Assembly: GCA_963580285.1 (NCBI GenBank) | Contig: OY757017.1 | Location: 12,040,538 to 12,104,537 of the forward strand | DNA: 64,000 nucleotides | Direction: 5' to 3' | DNA from: Lucinisca nassula | Taxonomy: Eukaryota > Mollusca > Bivalvia > Lucinida > Lucinidae | Shown here: piece after piece, positions 40,101-55,100 of the stretch | Layout of the letters: every line of letters starts with the position of its first letter | How positions within the stretch are numbered: position 1 is the stretch's first letter | Translations under genes and position numbers: made by a program | Notes under the pieces: generated by a model | Told to the model about the DNA's origin: nothing | Database searches by the model: none | The model's input: the letters and a program-made list of their open reading frames with translations, nothing else

Positions 40101-43100
40101 CCAGCGGATGGCACCTTGATGTCATGTGCCAGTAACCATGCACGATTAAGTGAGCTGTCATATGAATTTTATGACAAGATGTCATCTGCTAAATAACAGT
40201 GATGCTATACTATTCAAAGTTTGATAGGGATCACTTTTTATGTACCAAATTTTGCACAGAAAATTTATAAGTTCTTGACAGAATTTGTACTCGGTATATT
40301 GATAAATATCTTAAGCAGAAACTCGTGTGCAGTTCAGTACTCATAAAAAGTGTACACTTCTCACAATTCGCAAATGAATTCATGCACCCCCAAAATCTTG
40401 CATAGCACTGCTTTCCAAGAGACCAATCAAACTTGTCAGTGTTCCTTTACCAAGCGTAAAAAGGACTTCATTTGATTTGTGAAACACTAAAATGCCTAGG
40501 GGGACAATTAAGAAACCGTCTGAGCCCCAAAGAAATGAATCGTTGCGTCGGAATGTTGGAATCTTGCGTCTCTCAACGTCGTGTTGCTGGGATTCTGAAT
40601 GTGTCTCAGAGCGTGGTTTCACAAATGTGGAGTCGGCATCTTACCCACGGAAATCCTTCACACAGTAGCGGCGGGGTCGAGAAAGGGCTACAACTCAACG
40701 TCAGGGCCGTTTCTTGTTGATTCAGTCTCGACGTCAACGGTTCCTGAATGCTACGCGTTTGCATAACGAGCTTATGAACGGAACTGGAGTATGAACTTCT
40801 ACACAAACTGTCAGAAACGGACTCCACAAGTTCAGACTTAATGCCATGAGGCCTGCTGTACGTGTCCCATTGATGAGACAGCACGTGCTAGACCGGTTAG
40901 ACTTTGTCAGAACTCACGTCAGGTGGACGTTTCGTGAATTGTTGCCAGTACTGTTTACTGAGGGGTCCAGATTCTGTCTAGACTTCACTTATAAACGTCA
41001 ATTAGTGTGGCGAATGTCTAAACAGCGATTCGATGACTTGAATGTGGCAGAGCATGATCGCTATGGAAAGGGGTCAGTCATGGTTTGGGCTGGGATAAGC
41101 GTCAACGGTAAACCTGACTTGTACGTCGTTGAAAATGGAACGTTAATGGCAGTGAGGTACTGTAATGAGATTCTTGATGAGTTGTGAGACCATATGCAGA
41201 TGCTATCGCCAGGACTTTATTCTGATGGATGATAATGCCCGTCCCAACCCTGCCAACGTCACTGATTCCTACCTGGAACGTGAGACAATCGTTCGTATGG
41301 ACTGGCCTGCTCGGTCACCACACTTAAATCCAATTGAGCATGCGCGGAACATGCTACAGAGTGCTGTTTCAGCCCGACCTGTGCATCCGAGGACTTTACA
41401 GGAGCTCAAAGATGCATTGGTTGCTGAATGAAAGCTGATTTCACAAAACCGGATACAGACTCGGATTACGAGCATGCGCAAGCGATGTCGTACTGTAATT
41501 GATGCCCTTGTACGCCATACACGTTATTAAGCACGTTTGTCTAAACAAATTTGGAAATTTGTGAAAATCAGTTGTCCAAATCCCTTCGTGTTACGGCAAA
41601 TTTTGGGGGTGCCAAGACGTTTGCTGTTGTCACGCTTGAATGCAGTACCAGTTGACAAAATTAATCACTAGGTTTTGTGAAGGATACGTTTTCTATCATT
41701 ATGTATCAAATTTGGATTCAGCTGATTTATTCATCCAAAAATTATTTTGCATTAAAAAAGTGATCCCTATCAAACTTTGAGTAGTATATATGATAAATAG
41801 AGGATCTTACATGAGTGTTCATGTATTATTGAATTTATTAAACGAGTTGAGGAAAAAGTATAAAATGCGAGGCTTTGTCGAGCATTTCATCCCTTTTCTT
41901 CAACAAGTTTAATAAATCCAATAATGCATGAACACGAATGCAAGATTCTATTTATCAAATGACATTTAAAACGCATTTTATTCACGATTGTTTACAAAAA
42001 TGTCAATATTCCGAATTAGTAAATGCGACGTCGTTAAGGACGTTGTACATGTAACGTTACGGGACGTATCTAGCTCATTTGCATATTTAATCCACTAGTG
42101 GATTATCGAAAATATTGCATGGCGTTATTACACTCTCAGACGCGACGTCATATGATAAACATTTTTAAAAAACAACAATATTCTGAAAAATTTAACTACA
42201 ATCCTTCCATTGTATTTCTGGTGTCCATCCTATAACAGTAACAGATAAAAAAACAAGAAATGGGGATAACTTTGGGTAATTTCTCTAATTTCTTCCTTAT
42301 AACATAGTTTTATCATATGACGTCATGTCTAAGAATGTAATAATGCCATGCAAATAAATTTGGTAATCCACAAGTGAATTTAATATGCAAATTAGTCAGA
42401 TATGCCCCAAAACGGTACAGATACACCCTCCTTAATGACGTTGCGTTTCCAAATGGTGGAGTAATCACGACTGACATTTTTGATTGAATTTATTAAACTT
42501 GTTGAGGAAAAAGTATAAAATGCTTGGCAAAGTCTCATATTTTATCCATTTTCCTCAACTCATTTAATAAATTCAATAACACATGCACATTCATGCAAGA
42601 TCATCTATGTAAACCTAATCACAAGCAAACCTATCTTCAGGCTTTTTTACCAAAAAGAAACAAACCAGCTTGCTAAATAGAGAATACCAGGTTCATGTCT
42701 TTTGATATAAAGTTTATCAGGCAAGGCTTCGAGAATGGTTGTAGAATCGCGAGGCTTGCCGAGCGATTCTAAATGTGTTCTCGAAGCCGAGCCTGATAAA
42801 CTTGATATCAAATGACACATATCTGATATTCTATTTATTAGTTATTCCCCTTGTATACTCTTATATTAGCAATTTACGGTCAGTTATTGATGGTTCTCAG
42901 TGTGTCCAAGCATTCTGGTGTTCGATATATTTAGTATCAGCTGACCATGTTTTTCCTGTGATATTTTTTAAGAAATATTGCCATTTTTCCCAGTTACAAT
43001 AACATTTTTTGTCATTTTCCAGTAGTCTGGTTCATTCATAAAAGTGCAATGTCAAGTTGACGTGATAAAGCTCACTTGTCCTGAGATAGTATATCTTTAT

Positions 43101-46100
43101 CAGGTCATTGCGTTACAATGCAATATATAAAGGGGGTAACTGATAAAGTACACAGACTGGCAAAATTCTTGAAATTTTATATATCGAAACAAGAGACATT
43201 GTACTTTCCATATGAGCCGGGACACAGCATTTCCTACAATTTACATGTGAGCCCAGCAAAGAATCAGATCAGCCTTCACATCTAGAGACTGCAGATCCAA
43301 AGACTTCTCTTGCTGCATGATGGAGCATTGGACCCTTAGCTATCCTTAGAGTGCATAATATAAGAATCTGATATGGGGTCCTGTTGTAGATGAGCGTTTC
43401 CAACCCGAGGGATGACCGTGCTGAGCGGAACCGAGGCTATGCCGAGGTTCCGCTCAGCACGGTCATCCCGAGGGTTGGAAACGCCCATCTACAACAGAAC
43501 CCCATATTGGATTCTTTTTCTTGCACAACACCTCCGGTTAGTTTTGACAGCTCGCACATGTATATTGTTTATAAAATAAAAGTAGTGCGGAAGTAGTTCC
43601 GGCAGTTGAATAGAATTGAAGGGCATTTATGTAAGTTGCCTGGATCGGAACACCAGGGTCAGAACATAAATTTCTATCCCAGGGTAAAATCACGGATTTC
43701 CTTGTCTGGTGTGCAAGAATGAAGATTCTGATCAGACTGTGTGGATGTGCAGAATGATCTGAGTCTTGGCTTGGCGCACAAGAAAATTCTAGGAAATGTT
43801 GTGTCCATGCTCATATGTCAAAGAAAATGTGTTGATAAGACTAGTTGAATCCATAGGCTGCACAGCAATTTTGTTGCTTGCAACTGCAATAAAACATGTT
43901 TTCTTAGAATGTGGCTCATTTGCTGTACCCTATTTGCCAGGAAGCAAACACCTTTGCTGCCAATTTACATATACAGTCAACCCTCTTTATACTGACATTC
44001 TTTATAATGGCAAAACTCGTTATAAAGACAATTCGAAAGAAATGACCACTTAGCTAAAGGCTTAGCCTTGGTTCCGAGTGGTATGGGCTTCCCTCGGGTT
44101 GGAAATGCACAAATTGAGTCCATAGTCATGAAAGGGTCTTGTAATCTAATACTCCAAGAAACAAATGTTATAGACATTTATTAGAATCACCTCGCTAATC
44201 TATTACTCCAAGAAACAAATGTTATAGAAATTTGTTAGAATCGCCTCACAGAGGCGATTCTAACAGATGTCTATAACATTTGTTTCTTGGAGTAATAATG
44301 GGGAAAAGGCCTTTTATTACCTATCATACTCCTAACTGGGATTCTTTATAATGACAAATTCCTTATAACGGCACAATAACAGGGAACAAATACTGTCGTT
44401 ATATAACGTGAGTCCTCTGTATGACTATGAACTGACCTATCAGTACATCTGTAAAATCCTGTAGTTTCATCCTCACAGACACACTGTAAATCACAGCCAT
44501 CATTCCACTGAGACCCTTCTTTGAATGTTACACCATTGTATACACAACCAGCTGTGTAAGAAGAAAATAAAACAGTATACTACCAATTTTGTTTTAGCTG
44601 TAACATTCTATTCTTGGTACTGCTGTCAAATGTTTCTTTTTCATGTAAACATTACGAAAGCACGCCTATACGAATACATTGCCACCTTTATCGCCGAAAA
44701 AATGAAAATTTTATGATGAAAAATTGTGATATTTTTCTTATTTCTGCTCAAAATATAGATTGTGGGCACTCTTTAGAACCGCCTCACTCTGCTCAAAATA
44801 TAGATTGTGGGCACTCATTAGAACCGCCTCACTGAGGCAGTTCTAACGAGTACCCACAATCTATATTTTAGCGCAGAAATAAGAAAAATAAGGCATACCC
44901 CCGGAAACCCCAGTTTTACTATATAAAAGTGGGGTTCAAGGGGGTCAAAATTATATAGGTGTGTTATAGGCGTGTTTTCGTGATGAGATCAAAGATATGA
45001 ATATTAGTCAAGATTCTTTTATCTGAAATATTTTGACAATCAAAAAGGTTAACTGTACTAGTTCAAGAGCACACCCACTTGTCAGTGATGACCACTGATT
45101 GGCCAATCACACCAAACATATTGTGTCATGACGATAATTGTTGATATTTACATCTATGAGGTCATAGCTTCAAACTTGGTTCCTGGGCTGTCAATAATGA
45201 TTGTGACATATTGAATACATTCTTGCCATCAAAGACATAGAGGTAAACCAAAACCTTTTGATCTCACAATTTGGAAATCAAAATGCTGTAGTTGAAAGAA
45301 GATGTTGCAGCAAAAACATAATGGGTATTAATTTCAATTCTGTATCATTGTGTACATTTCAAGTGATTTGGTTGGATGAAATAAAAGTTTATTACTTCGA
45401 TAAATTCCATGAAAAAGAATCTCAGATCTGTTTCACATAGCGACAGGTAGTAATATAACATGACGTCAAGGAGCATGTTGTGAACCTGCGCGTTACGTCA
45501 CTGTATATAAACAATGTCAACAGTGTTCGATTAATAGATGGAAAACTATTGAAAATGTTAGAAGATAAATAAACAGATTTTATAGACTTGACATTTTGTT
45601 TGCTTGGGTTTCTTTCAAAGATGGCAACTTCTAATTAAGAAATAGATCAGCTCTAGCTGTGGTTTGTTGAGTAATAAATCACGGTTTGGAGGTCAGTTGT
45701 AAAGTAGACAAATCACGAGCGCGTAGCGCGCGTGATTTGTCTACTTACAACTGACCGACAAACCGTGATTGATTACCTAACAAATCACTAGCTAGAGCTG
45801 ATCTATTTCGATTCTAACATGCTGAAACTCGGCAATAATGCTGTTGTTTCCTTCAAATTCTCACATATTTTCGCCATTGTTAGAAGAAATCCCGCTAAAA
45901 ATATCGACTGAAACACATGCATTTATATCCTTTTCTAACGTTTTCGATGCGAGAAAATGACGCTACACCGTCCAACGTCAAGGAAATCGACTAGTGACGT
46001 AATAAATTTGCAGTTTTTAATGAGGTCACTCGTCACGCTCTTCCTTGCCGTGATTTGTTGTAGAATAAAACACGGTTATTTTCCATTGCCTATATGGGCG

Positions 46101-49100
46101 CGCTGTGTTAGAATTGAATAATCATTCTGCCATAGCCGTCGGTAAGTGCATTCTTATGCTTTCGAAATAATTCCTTTGGTAGCATTTTTAATATGTCAAT
46201 GACATAGTTGGAATAATAAGGAATAAATTATCAATTTTGTGGATTTTATCAATGTGTAAACTCCGGCGAATCACTCACAAACTTTTGGGCTTCATCCAGT
46301 TTGTGAGTGATTTGCTGAAGTTTACACGTCGATAAAATCCACAAAAATGACATTCATTCTTATAACGACTATGTACTTGCATCAATGTTTATACAAATGA
46401 ATATAACTCTTCATGTCATTCCTAGAAATGCAACTTGCACGTCTTAAGGGGAATGGGAACACCTTCAGGGGAGGTAATTCCTGCAAAAGTATTTTTGTCT
46501 CCCATGTCAATAAGGGTCAACTCTTAAAGGAAAGAATTTGCTCCTGAGGAGCAAATTCTTTCCTTTAAGTGAAGAGCCCTTTATCAGTGGGACAGGACTT
46601 GTTTTTTTTATTGGAGTTTAACAGCCCAGTCAACACTATTTTAGGTCATTTTTGAGCCTGTCAGTTTACCTATCCACACTTTTCCTGGGCAGGCTTATAC
46701 TAAGCGGTTAACCAGTACAGTGCACATTCTTTCGCCAGAAACTGACAACTGCCCTTCTTGGATCAGCGGAAGGGAGAGAATGGCCGTAGAAAAGATTCCA
46801 TGATCAATCTCAACGAAAGAACAATGGCGGAAAAAATTGGCCAGGTGTTTCCGTTCTCCTTAACCCTTGTCCTGCTAAATGACAACAACACATACCTTTA
46901 AAAACAGTGTAGAGCCTGATCAGACAACTGTGGGTCAGGATCTACACTGTTTGTCATTCAGTCTGTGAATTGAATGAATTCATTATGTCAAGCAATTTGA
47001 CCGGCTGATAGTCAAAAATCAGTGCGGCAAAATTAATTTATTCAGCAGGACCAAAGTTAACAATGAAAAAATATAATAATTAAATAGCTTCATTTACATT
47101 ACCATAACATATCCCTGCGACATAGTGCATATTTCTCACCTCCAAAATGGCTACTTTTTCTGATGAAAATCCCTGATATTTTTCTAATAAATTTTGCAAA
47201 TATAGGTCGTGGGTGCTCGTTAGAACCGCCTCATTGAGGCAGTTCTAACGAGTACCCACAACCTATGTCTTGGAGTAAAAATTAGAAAAATAGTGTATAC
47301 CCCTGTCAACCCCCCTTTTCTCTACATAAAGCGGGGTATAGAGAGGTCTTCATTTTACGGACTAGTTCATGTGATGGAAATCCTTTTATTATATAAAAAT
47401 AATCAATGATTAGAAAAGCATGATCATCATCAAGACCAAAAAGACAATTATGCAAATATCACATGATATCAACATGATTACTTGATACTGCCTTCGAATT
47501 CTACCATTACTTCATGAAAACACGCTCATATAATTTTGACCCCCTTGAACCCCACTTTTATATAGTAAAACTGGGATTTACAGGGGTAAACCTTATTTTT
47601 CTTATTTCTGCTCTTAAATATAGGTTGTGGGTACTCGTTAGTACCGCCTGCATGAGGCATTTCTAACGAGTACACACAATCTATATTTTGAGCAGAAATA
47701 ATCGAGGCGGTTCTGACGAGTACCCACAATCTATATTTAAGAGCAGAAATAAGAAAAATATCATAATTTTTCATCTTAAAATTTTAACTTTTTCGGCAAT
47801 TAAGGTTACAATGTATTTGAATAGGCATGTTTTCGTAATGAAGACACCTTGCATTGGAAGATGTCTTATGACACTGAAGTCATACAAAAAATTTACTATG
47901 TCATTATGATAACACATCTGTTTGACAATGTCCGCTCCGGGGAAAGGGAGGTCACGGGTTCGATCCCGGGCTGCGACATATCAAAGTCGTTAAGAATGGT
48001 ACTAGCTGCTCCTTGCTTGGCACTCAGATTTACGGGGTAGAGCTAGGACTGGTCGACCCAGTGTCAGGTTAATGTGACTGGGTGTGGTATCATGTAGTGT
48101 GTCTGGACATGATACTTCAGTGAGGCAGCACTATAAAAGTGAGCATTGAGCTCCCTGTCGCAACCAAACACAGTCGTGATATGACTGAAAAATTGTTAAA
48201 AGCGACGTTAAACCCCAATTCACACAAACACACGGTTTGACAAAGTGCATATTTTCATATCTCCAAAAAGGTCATTTTTCTGATAAAAATTGTAATATAT
48301 CTCTTATTTACACCCGAAACATAGGTTGTAAGTGCTCATTAGAACAGCCCTATCAACCCTTTAACTGCTAATCATGACTAGCAGATGACATTTTTTAAAT
48401 TTATTTTTCTTATTTTTCAGTGAAAATAAGGCCTGACATTACATGTGAATCGTCTGCCAAGCAACAAAAATATTTTAAAAATCAGAATGTCGTCTGCTCC
48501 AGGTGTTAACCCTTCTCTTGCTGAATATTCAGATTAGCCACACCCTTTTCTGACTTTGAACCAATCAGATTACATGATGTAATTTATTCCTACAAATTCA
48601 TAAATTGAATGTCAAACAGTGTAGATCCTGATCAGATGGCTTCTTCAGAAGCCATCTGATCTGGATCTACACTGTTTCCAAAGATAGGGGTTGTCGTGAA
48701 CAGCAAGATAAGGGTTAATGTGATGGACCTTAAATAGCTTTTGACAACAGGGAGCCAGTAAGTTCAAAAGAGTCAACATGTAAGCATGTTGGAGTGATCA
48801 CTGTAAGTACACCACAACCTCTTCACAACACTGTTCACTACAACACGATTTTGGATATAACACAGTTAAAAGATGGATCCCAAAAGTGTAATACTGGATA
48901 TTTTTCTGCAGTCGAACTTCAATGGCTCAAAGACCTTTGGGACCACGAAAATCTGTTAGGGACAGGGGTAGTTCCAGCCACTGAGGTCTTCTTCCAGGAG
49001 GCATAACGCAGATAATTTTGGGAGATTTTTTTCAATACTCTATAATAAAAATGTATGCTGTGTGTACTCATTAGAATCACCTCATCGAGGCGATTCTAAT

Positions 49101-52100
49101 GAGTACACACCGCATACATTGGCAAGCTAAAAGTCGAAAATCTCCTTACTCATTAGAATCACCTCATCCAGGCGATTCTAATGAGTACGCACAGCATACA
49201 TTGGCAAGATAAAAGTAGGAACATCTCCTTAATTATCCCACATTATTGCTTATCGGAAGAAGAATTTCCTGTGGACTCAAGAACGGGTTCGACTCAGCTA
49301 TGGTAAATGAGCCATCGGTGTTTGAACCATCAAAGTCCTCCTGTATATTATCTTTACATTTTGTTTGGACATAACAGGATCATTGCCGCCACTTCTATTT
49401 TGTTTAAGTACCATGCTTTCTTCTTTGGATTCAACAACAGTGATAGGAAAAGGTTGTAGTGTAGCTTGCTCGTCTGGACTGCATGATAGATATATACTTA
49501 CATTTAGATGAGGGTGCTGGGGACGGGGTAGAGATCCCAAAGGGAGCTGGAGTGGGAACCTTAGAGACATCACAGTATGCCTTCTTACAGCAAGGATTGT
49601 TGTAGTCACTGATTAATCGGCAACCGGCAGGTAACTCTTCATATTTTGGACACCTGTCAAGAAAAGATCATAAACAAAGTGAGACTTTCAATACTCCCCA
49701 CAATTTCAAAATTTTTATAAAGTGATTCTAATAGACCGGTAGGCATTGTTACCGCAAGCACACCAAACTTCCATGGAGGTGATTTCTCAAAACTGAAACC
49801 AAGCCCTAAGATGCCCCTAAAATATATGTTGGTTGGTTGATTTGAGGTTTAACGTCCCCGTCAACACTGTAAAGGTCATTTTGGAGACGTTGCTTCCAAT
49901 TTTGCGGGACTTTTACCCGACATTGAGATGAAATGACATCTCAAGCCCTGTCGCCCAATGAAACCAATAGGGTTTATTTGCATGGAAGGTCCGCCTCGCA
50001 CCGCGGTTCCTGGACAGGCTTAGATCCTCGAAGCGGTTTACGAGTACTAGTGTGCGGGCAGGATTCAGCTCTGCGTGGAAGCATCATGCAGCCCATATAT
50101 TTCTTCAAGCCCCTATGGGCGGGGGCCTCTAAAATATATGTATCCTATAATATAACAGCAGAGATGCATGTTTTGTCCAGTAAACAGACAGAACCACAGT
50201 GGTACTGTTTGAAATTTAAGACCAGTAGAATGTATCTACCCTTAGTTCCAGATAGAGAGACATATTGAAAATCTTACATGAGTGTTCATGTATTATTGAA
50301 TTTATTAAACAAGTTGAGGAGAATGGATAAAATGCGAGGCTTTGCAGGGCATTTAATGCCTTTTCCTCAATGAGTTTAATAAATTCAATAATACATGAGC
50401 ATGAATGCAAGATTCTATTTATCATATGACATTTGAAAACGCATTTTATTCACAAGTTTTTACAAGAATTTCAATATCAGCCATTAGTAAACGCGATGTT
50501 GTCAAGGATGTCATGCAGGAACATTACAGAGCGTATCTAACTAATTTGCATATTTAATACACTAGTGGATTATCGAATTTATTACATGGTGTTATTACAC
50601 TCTCAGATGCGACATTATATGATAAAAGTAAGAATAATTACGGGATAACTTTCCTTTTTTCTCCATAAAAACATCATGTTCTTTCAGCAAAAAAATTAAC
50701 ACATTTGCCACAGCACAACTGCCATATTAAATGATTGTTTAGTTTTACGGATATGCAAAATAACTACATCATTAGTTTCAAACTACTTGGTCTTGTGAAC
50801 ACAAACATGGATGCAGATGTCCTCATGGATGCTGAGGTGGCAACAATTAGTCTCCCTAATAGATGAGGTAAAAAGGCAGAAATATTACAGGTGTTCCTCT
50901 CCTCTTAACCTTATCCCGCTGCATAAATTAATTTAGCCACACCCATTTACATTTCGACCAATCAAATTACTTGACTTAATTTTTCATTCAAATCCGCAAA
51001 CAGAATGATAAACAGTGTGGATCTGAACAGAATCTGACTGTTTATTAATTTAGCCACACCCATTTACATTCAATCAATCAAATTACTTAATGTAATTTAT
51101 TCATTCAAATCTGCAAACAGAATGATTATCTGATCTGGATCTACACTGTTTGCAAAGATAGGGGTTGTCGTGAACAAAGGTTTAATAATGAGTAGAAACT
51201 GAGCTTACATTTCAGTACATCTGTAGTGTCCAGCAAGGGCATCGAGACATTCGCAGTTGTAGAGACAGCCGTCTTTCCATTTCTGTCCTTGTTGATACTG
51301 GTTACCCTTGTAAACACACACTGAAAATACAAGGTGATAAAATGCATTTATAGTAAAACTCCCATATCAAGACCACCTTTTAGACTGTTCAAAAGTGGTC
51401 TTTAAGATCACTTTTGAGCAGTCCTAAAGGTGGTCTCTTACTAGAAAACAAGTAAGAGACATTGTGTGTAGAAAATAGGAGGAAAGAAAAATGGAAACCT
51501 CTCAAAGAAGAATTAGTCCTACCAGTATTTTCAATAGTGGACTTTTGCTGTATTTGTATGTCATTGTGTGCTTTGCACCAATTCCATATTATTTCTTATC
51601 ATATGACGTCGCGTCTGAGAGTGTAATAACGCCATGTATTATTTTCTATAATCCACTAGTGGATTAAATATGCAAATTAGCTAGATACGTTCCGTAACGT
51701 TACATGTACGACGTCCTTAACGACGTCGCGTTTACTAATGGCGGAATAAAGACATTTTTGTAAACAATCGTGAATGAAATGTGTTTTAAATGCCATATGA
51801 TAAATAGAATCTTGCATTCGTGCTCATGTATTATTGAATTTATTAAACTCGTTGAGGAAAAGGGATAAAATGCTGGGCAAAAACCTCACATTTTATCCCA
51901 TTTCCTCAACTCGTTTAATAAATTCAATAATACATGAGCACTCATGTAAGATCCTCTATTTATAAAATAAGCTTTCCACAAATGCTTTCTAGCAGTCTAA
52001 TCCCCCTGTTTAACCCTTTTTGTACCAAATGGAATCTTCCTCCTTATATATAGCAGGAGTCCATTTCAAAATTTAGGGGTGTCAGGTTGTGTTTTCTTTA

Positions 52101-55100
52101 AAATTTATTCTGAAAATGACTGAACTTTTGGCAAACAGTGGAGGCCCTGATCAGATGCCGCCTGTACTGTTTGCCAGGGTACCCGTTTTGGGGTTTCTGG
52201 TACAAAATGGGTTAAGGGTTTGTATGTAATTTGTCATGCTGGCTTCCAGTGAGTGTTTTCTCTTCAGGCTACGTCTTGATTGTGGCTGTTTTTTTTATTT
52301 CTTTTAACTTTTTGCATACTGTGGGCTTTTCACCAAATTCATAATCAACTGTGCCTCAACTTCTATAACAGGGCTAGACTTTTTGACATTTATCTGACAT
52401 GGCTGAACCAAGTCAAAGCAGTGAAGTGCTTACGGTTTAAGAAAAAAAACTACTAGGCAATAGGCCGGTTCATATAAGATGTAAAACTAGACATGTTTAG
52501 CACAGAGAATGCTTGATTCTAACCCCAACTAGATATCTCATACTGGGGTACAAAAGCTGACTCAACAGGCCTCCACGAGCCTAGTGGCTCACTCCTAAAC
52601 ATTAATTCTCAATCAAACTGCAAGCAAAGAGCTTAGCCTAGTTGTCCAACGTAAATGGGTGGAGAACCAAGCATTCAAGATAAATATTACCTCCTGGCTT
52701 GCCGGTAGCTCCAGGTGTTGGCTGGTACCCAGGTGACGGTTTCAGTGTGGGTGCAGGAGTAGGGGTTGCGACACCACCATCTATGACACCAGGGGGTGGA
52801 GTTGGTACGGGAACAAAGCCTGTTGTCTGGTTTGTGTATGGAACAAAGGTACATTTGGGCTCTCTACAGCAGAGTGGGTCCTTGGAGCTGGGCTCCATAT
52901 GACATTCCTTGGGTAATGCAGCAGTGTTGTAGCTTGGACATCTAAAATACAGAATGTGGGTAACCTTATAATACACATTACCTCTATATAACACTGCTCA
53001 TTATAACAAGGGTTTGAACATAACATGGTATAACCCTTTGCATGCTGGGTATTATTTTTTCAGCAGACGGCATTTTAAAATATTTTTCTTATTTTTCCCA
53101 GAAAACAGGATTTGACACTTCATGCAAATTTTCTCCTAAGGAGACAATTTGCAAGAAATGTTAAATTAGGAGACAATTTGCATGAAGTGTCAAATCCTGT
53201 TTTGGGGGGAAAATAAGAAAAATACAAACAATCTGTCGTCTGCTGAATTAGCCGAGAGTGGGTAAGGTGAGGCTAATGAAGGATCCAAAATATAAATTAT
53301 ACAGGAAAAAATTTTGGTTTGACTTGCTTTGGAAGTCAATGGACCTACATTAATCCATAAAAAGCAAAGCAAAATTGCATAGCAGAATAATGCCATTCAC
53401 GTATTACACAGAAAATCAGGGTTGATATTGCAGAAAGTCTGCCAGAAGACTATTCACATGAAGCATCATGCCTCATTTTATTTGAACAATCAGAAAAAAT
53501 ATTTTATAATTTGAAAATGATTTCTAAGATGTAATATAGGATTTAATTTATTTTATATGGAAAACATCAGAATGCATTATGACAACACACCCATGAGCTT
53601 AAACGGAGTCTTCCATTTCTCCAGAACTGGCATTTTTAGATGAAGATGAATATGGATAATTTTTTGCATTTTTTCCTTATTTCTGCTCCATGTTTAAATA
53701 AAAAAAAGGAAAATAATGTTTGCCTCTGTAAACCCTACTTTTCTCTATATAAAGTGGGGCTTACAGAGGTATTCATCACAGGAACTTGTTATCCTGAAGG
53801 GGACACTGTTAACCTGTAGGCCTAGATATGATGCAATAGTATGTTGTGTCTGATCAGGGCCTACACTGTTAGCAAATATTTCTGCCATTTTCTAAATTAA
53901 TTTCTAAAATGAACTCAATGTGACACACCTTAAACCTTATCCCTCTGTGCTCAACAACCCCTATCTTTGCAAACAATATAGATCCAGATCAGATGGCTTC
54001 TGAATCAGGATCTATACTGTTTGTCATGCAGTTTGTGAACTGAATGAGTACATTATATCAAGTAATTTGATTGGCTAATACAGATATGGGCGTGGATAAA
54101 TTAATTTATTCAGCAGGATAAGGGTAAAATGCACTCCTGCTACATATAATTTCCATTCAAGATAGATTGGGTTAAGTTACCAGTCACGACAATTTCATCT
54201 GCTTTGTCTTCCGCTGGTTACTTTAAAAGTCATTTTTGCAAATACAGTAGTGTGGACCCAAATCAGACTGCTCCTCTATGAGCAGTCTGATTTGGGTCCA
54301 CCCTGTTTGCCTGATTCCAAAACTATTTTTAAAAAGTTTGCAAAAACAAGAGGACCAAGATGGTCCTGTATCGCTCACCTGAGCTAAGAGCTTCAAAGTT
54401 TCAGGAGGTGCCAACCTTTACTGAAGGATTTATTGGAGGACAAGGTGATGACATGGTAAGCATTTTCTGCAATCAAGTAGAATGTAACTCTATGATACAT
54501 CATCTGACCTCACCAGTTTTCAAACTCATTCAAGCTTTTATTCCTGACTTGCTTACATGTAACTTTCAAAAAGATCCGATATAAACTGAAGGGGCTATGG
54601 TGATGACAGTTCAAAATAAATGGGCCGACTTGGGCAGTTTTCTAAAACTTGTCCGAGTTTTTATCTCCAGCCACCTTACACATAAGTTTCAGTTTAGAAG
54701 CCTCCGTGGTGTTGTGGTTATGATACTCGCCTTGTAAACCAGGGATCGCAGGATCGATCCCGGCTTCTCCAGACATTCGGATGCATCTTTAAACCGAAGT
54801 CCCATCACCGTATGACCTTAGCTGTTGATGTGACACTCACACTCACTCATAAGTTTCAGAAAGATTTGATTAAAACTGAAGGGGCTACGTTGATGACAAG
54901 GTCAAAAATTGGCATTTTCAGAAATAAAAGGCATGAAACTCTTTGATAAATGTGCCGACTTGGCCTGTATTCGAACTCATCTGAGGTTTTATTCCCAGCC
55001 ACCTTACATATAAGTTTCAGAAAGATCCAATCAAAACTGAAGGGGCTATGGTGATGACAAGGTAAACCAGAGGACCAGTGGTCCTGAACCGCTCACCTGT

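Noticed and set aside
40030..40102. Possible tRNA gene on the minus strand.
   Set aside because: It is the head of an S3 SINE; the acceptor stem does not close and the CAAA-tailed body is attached.
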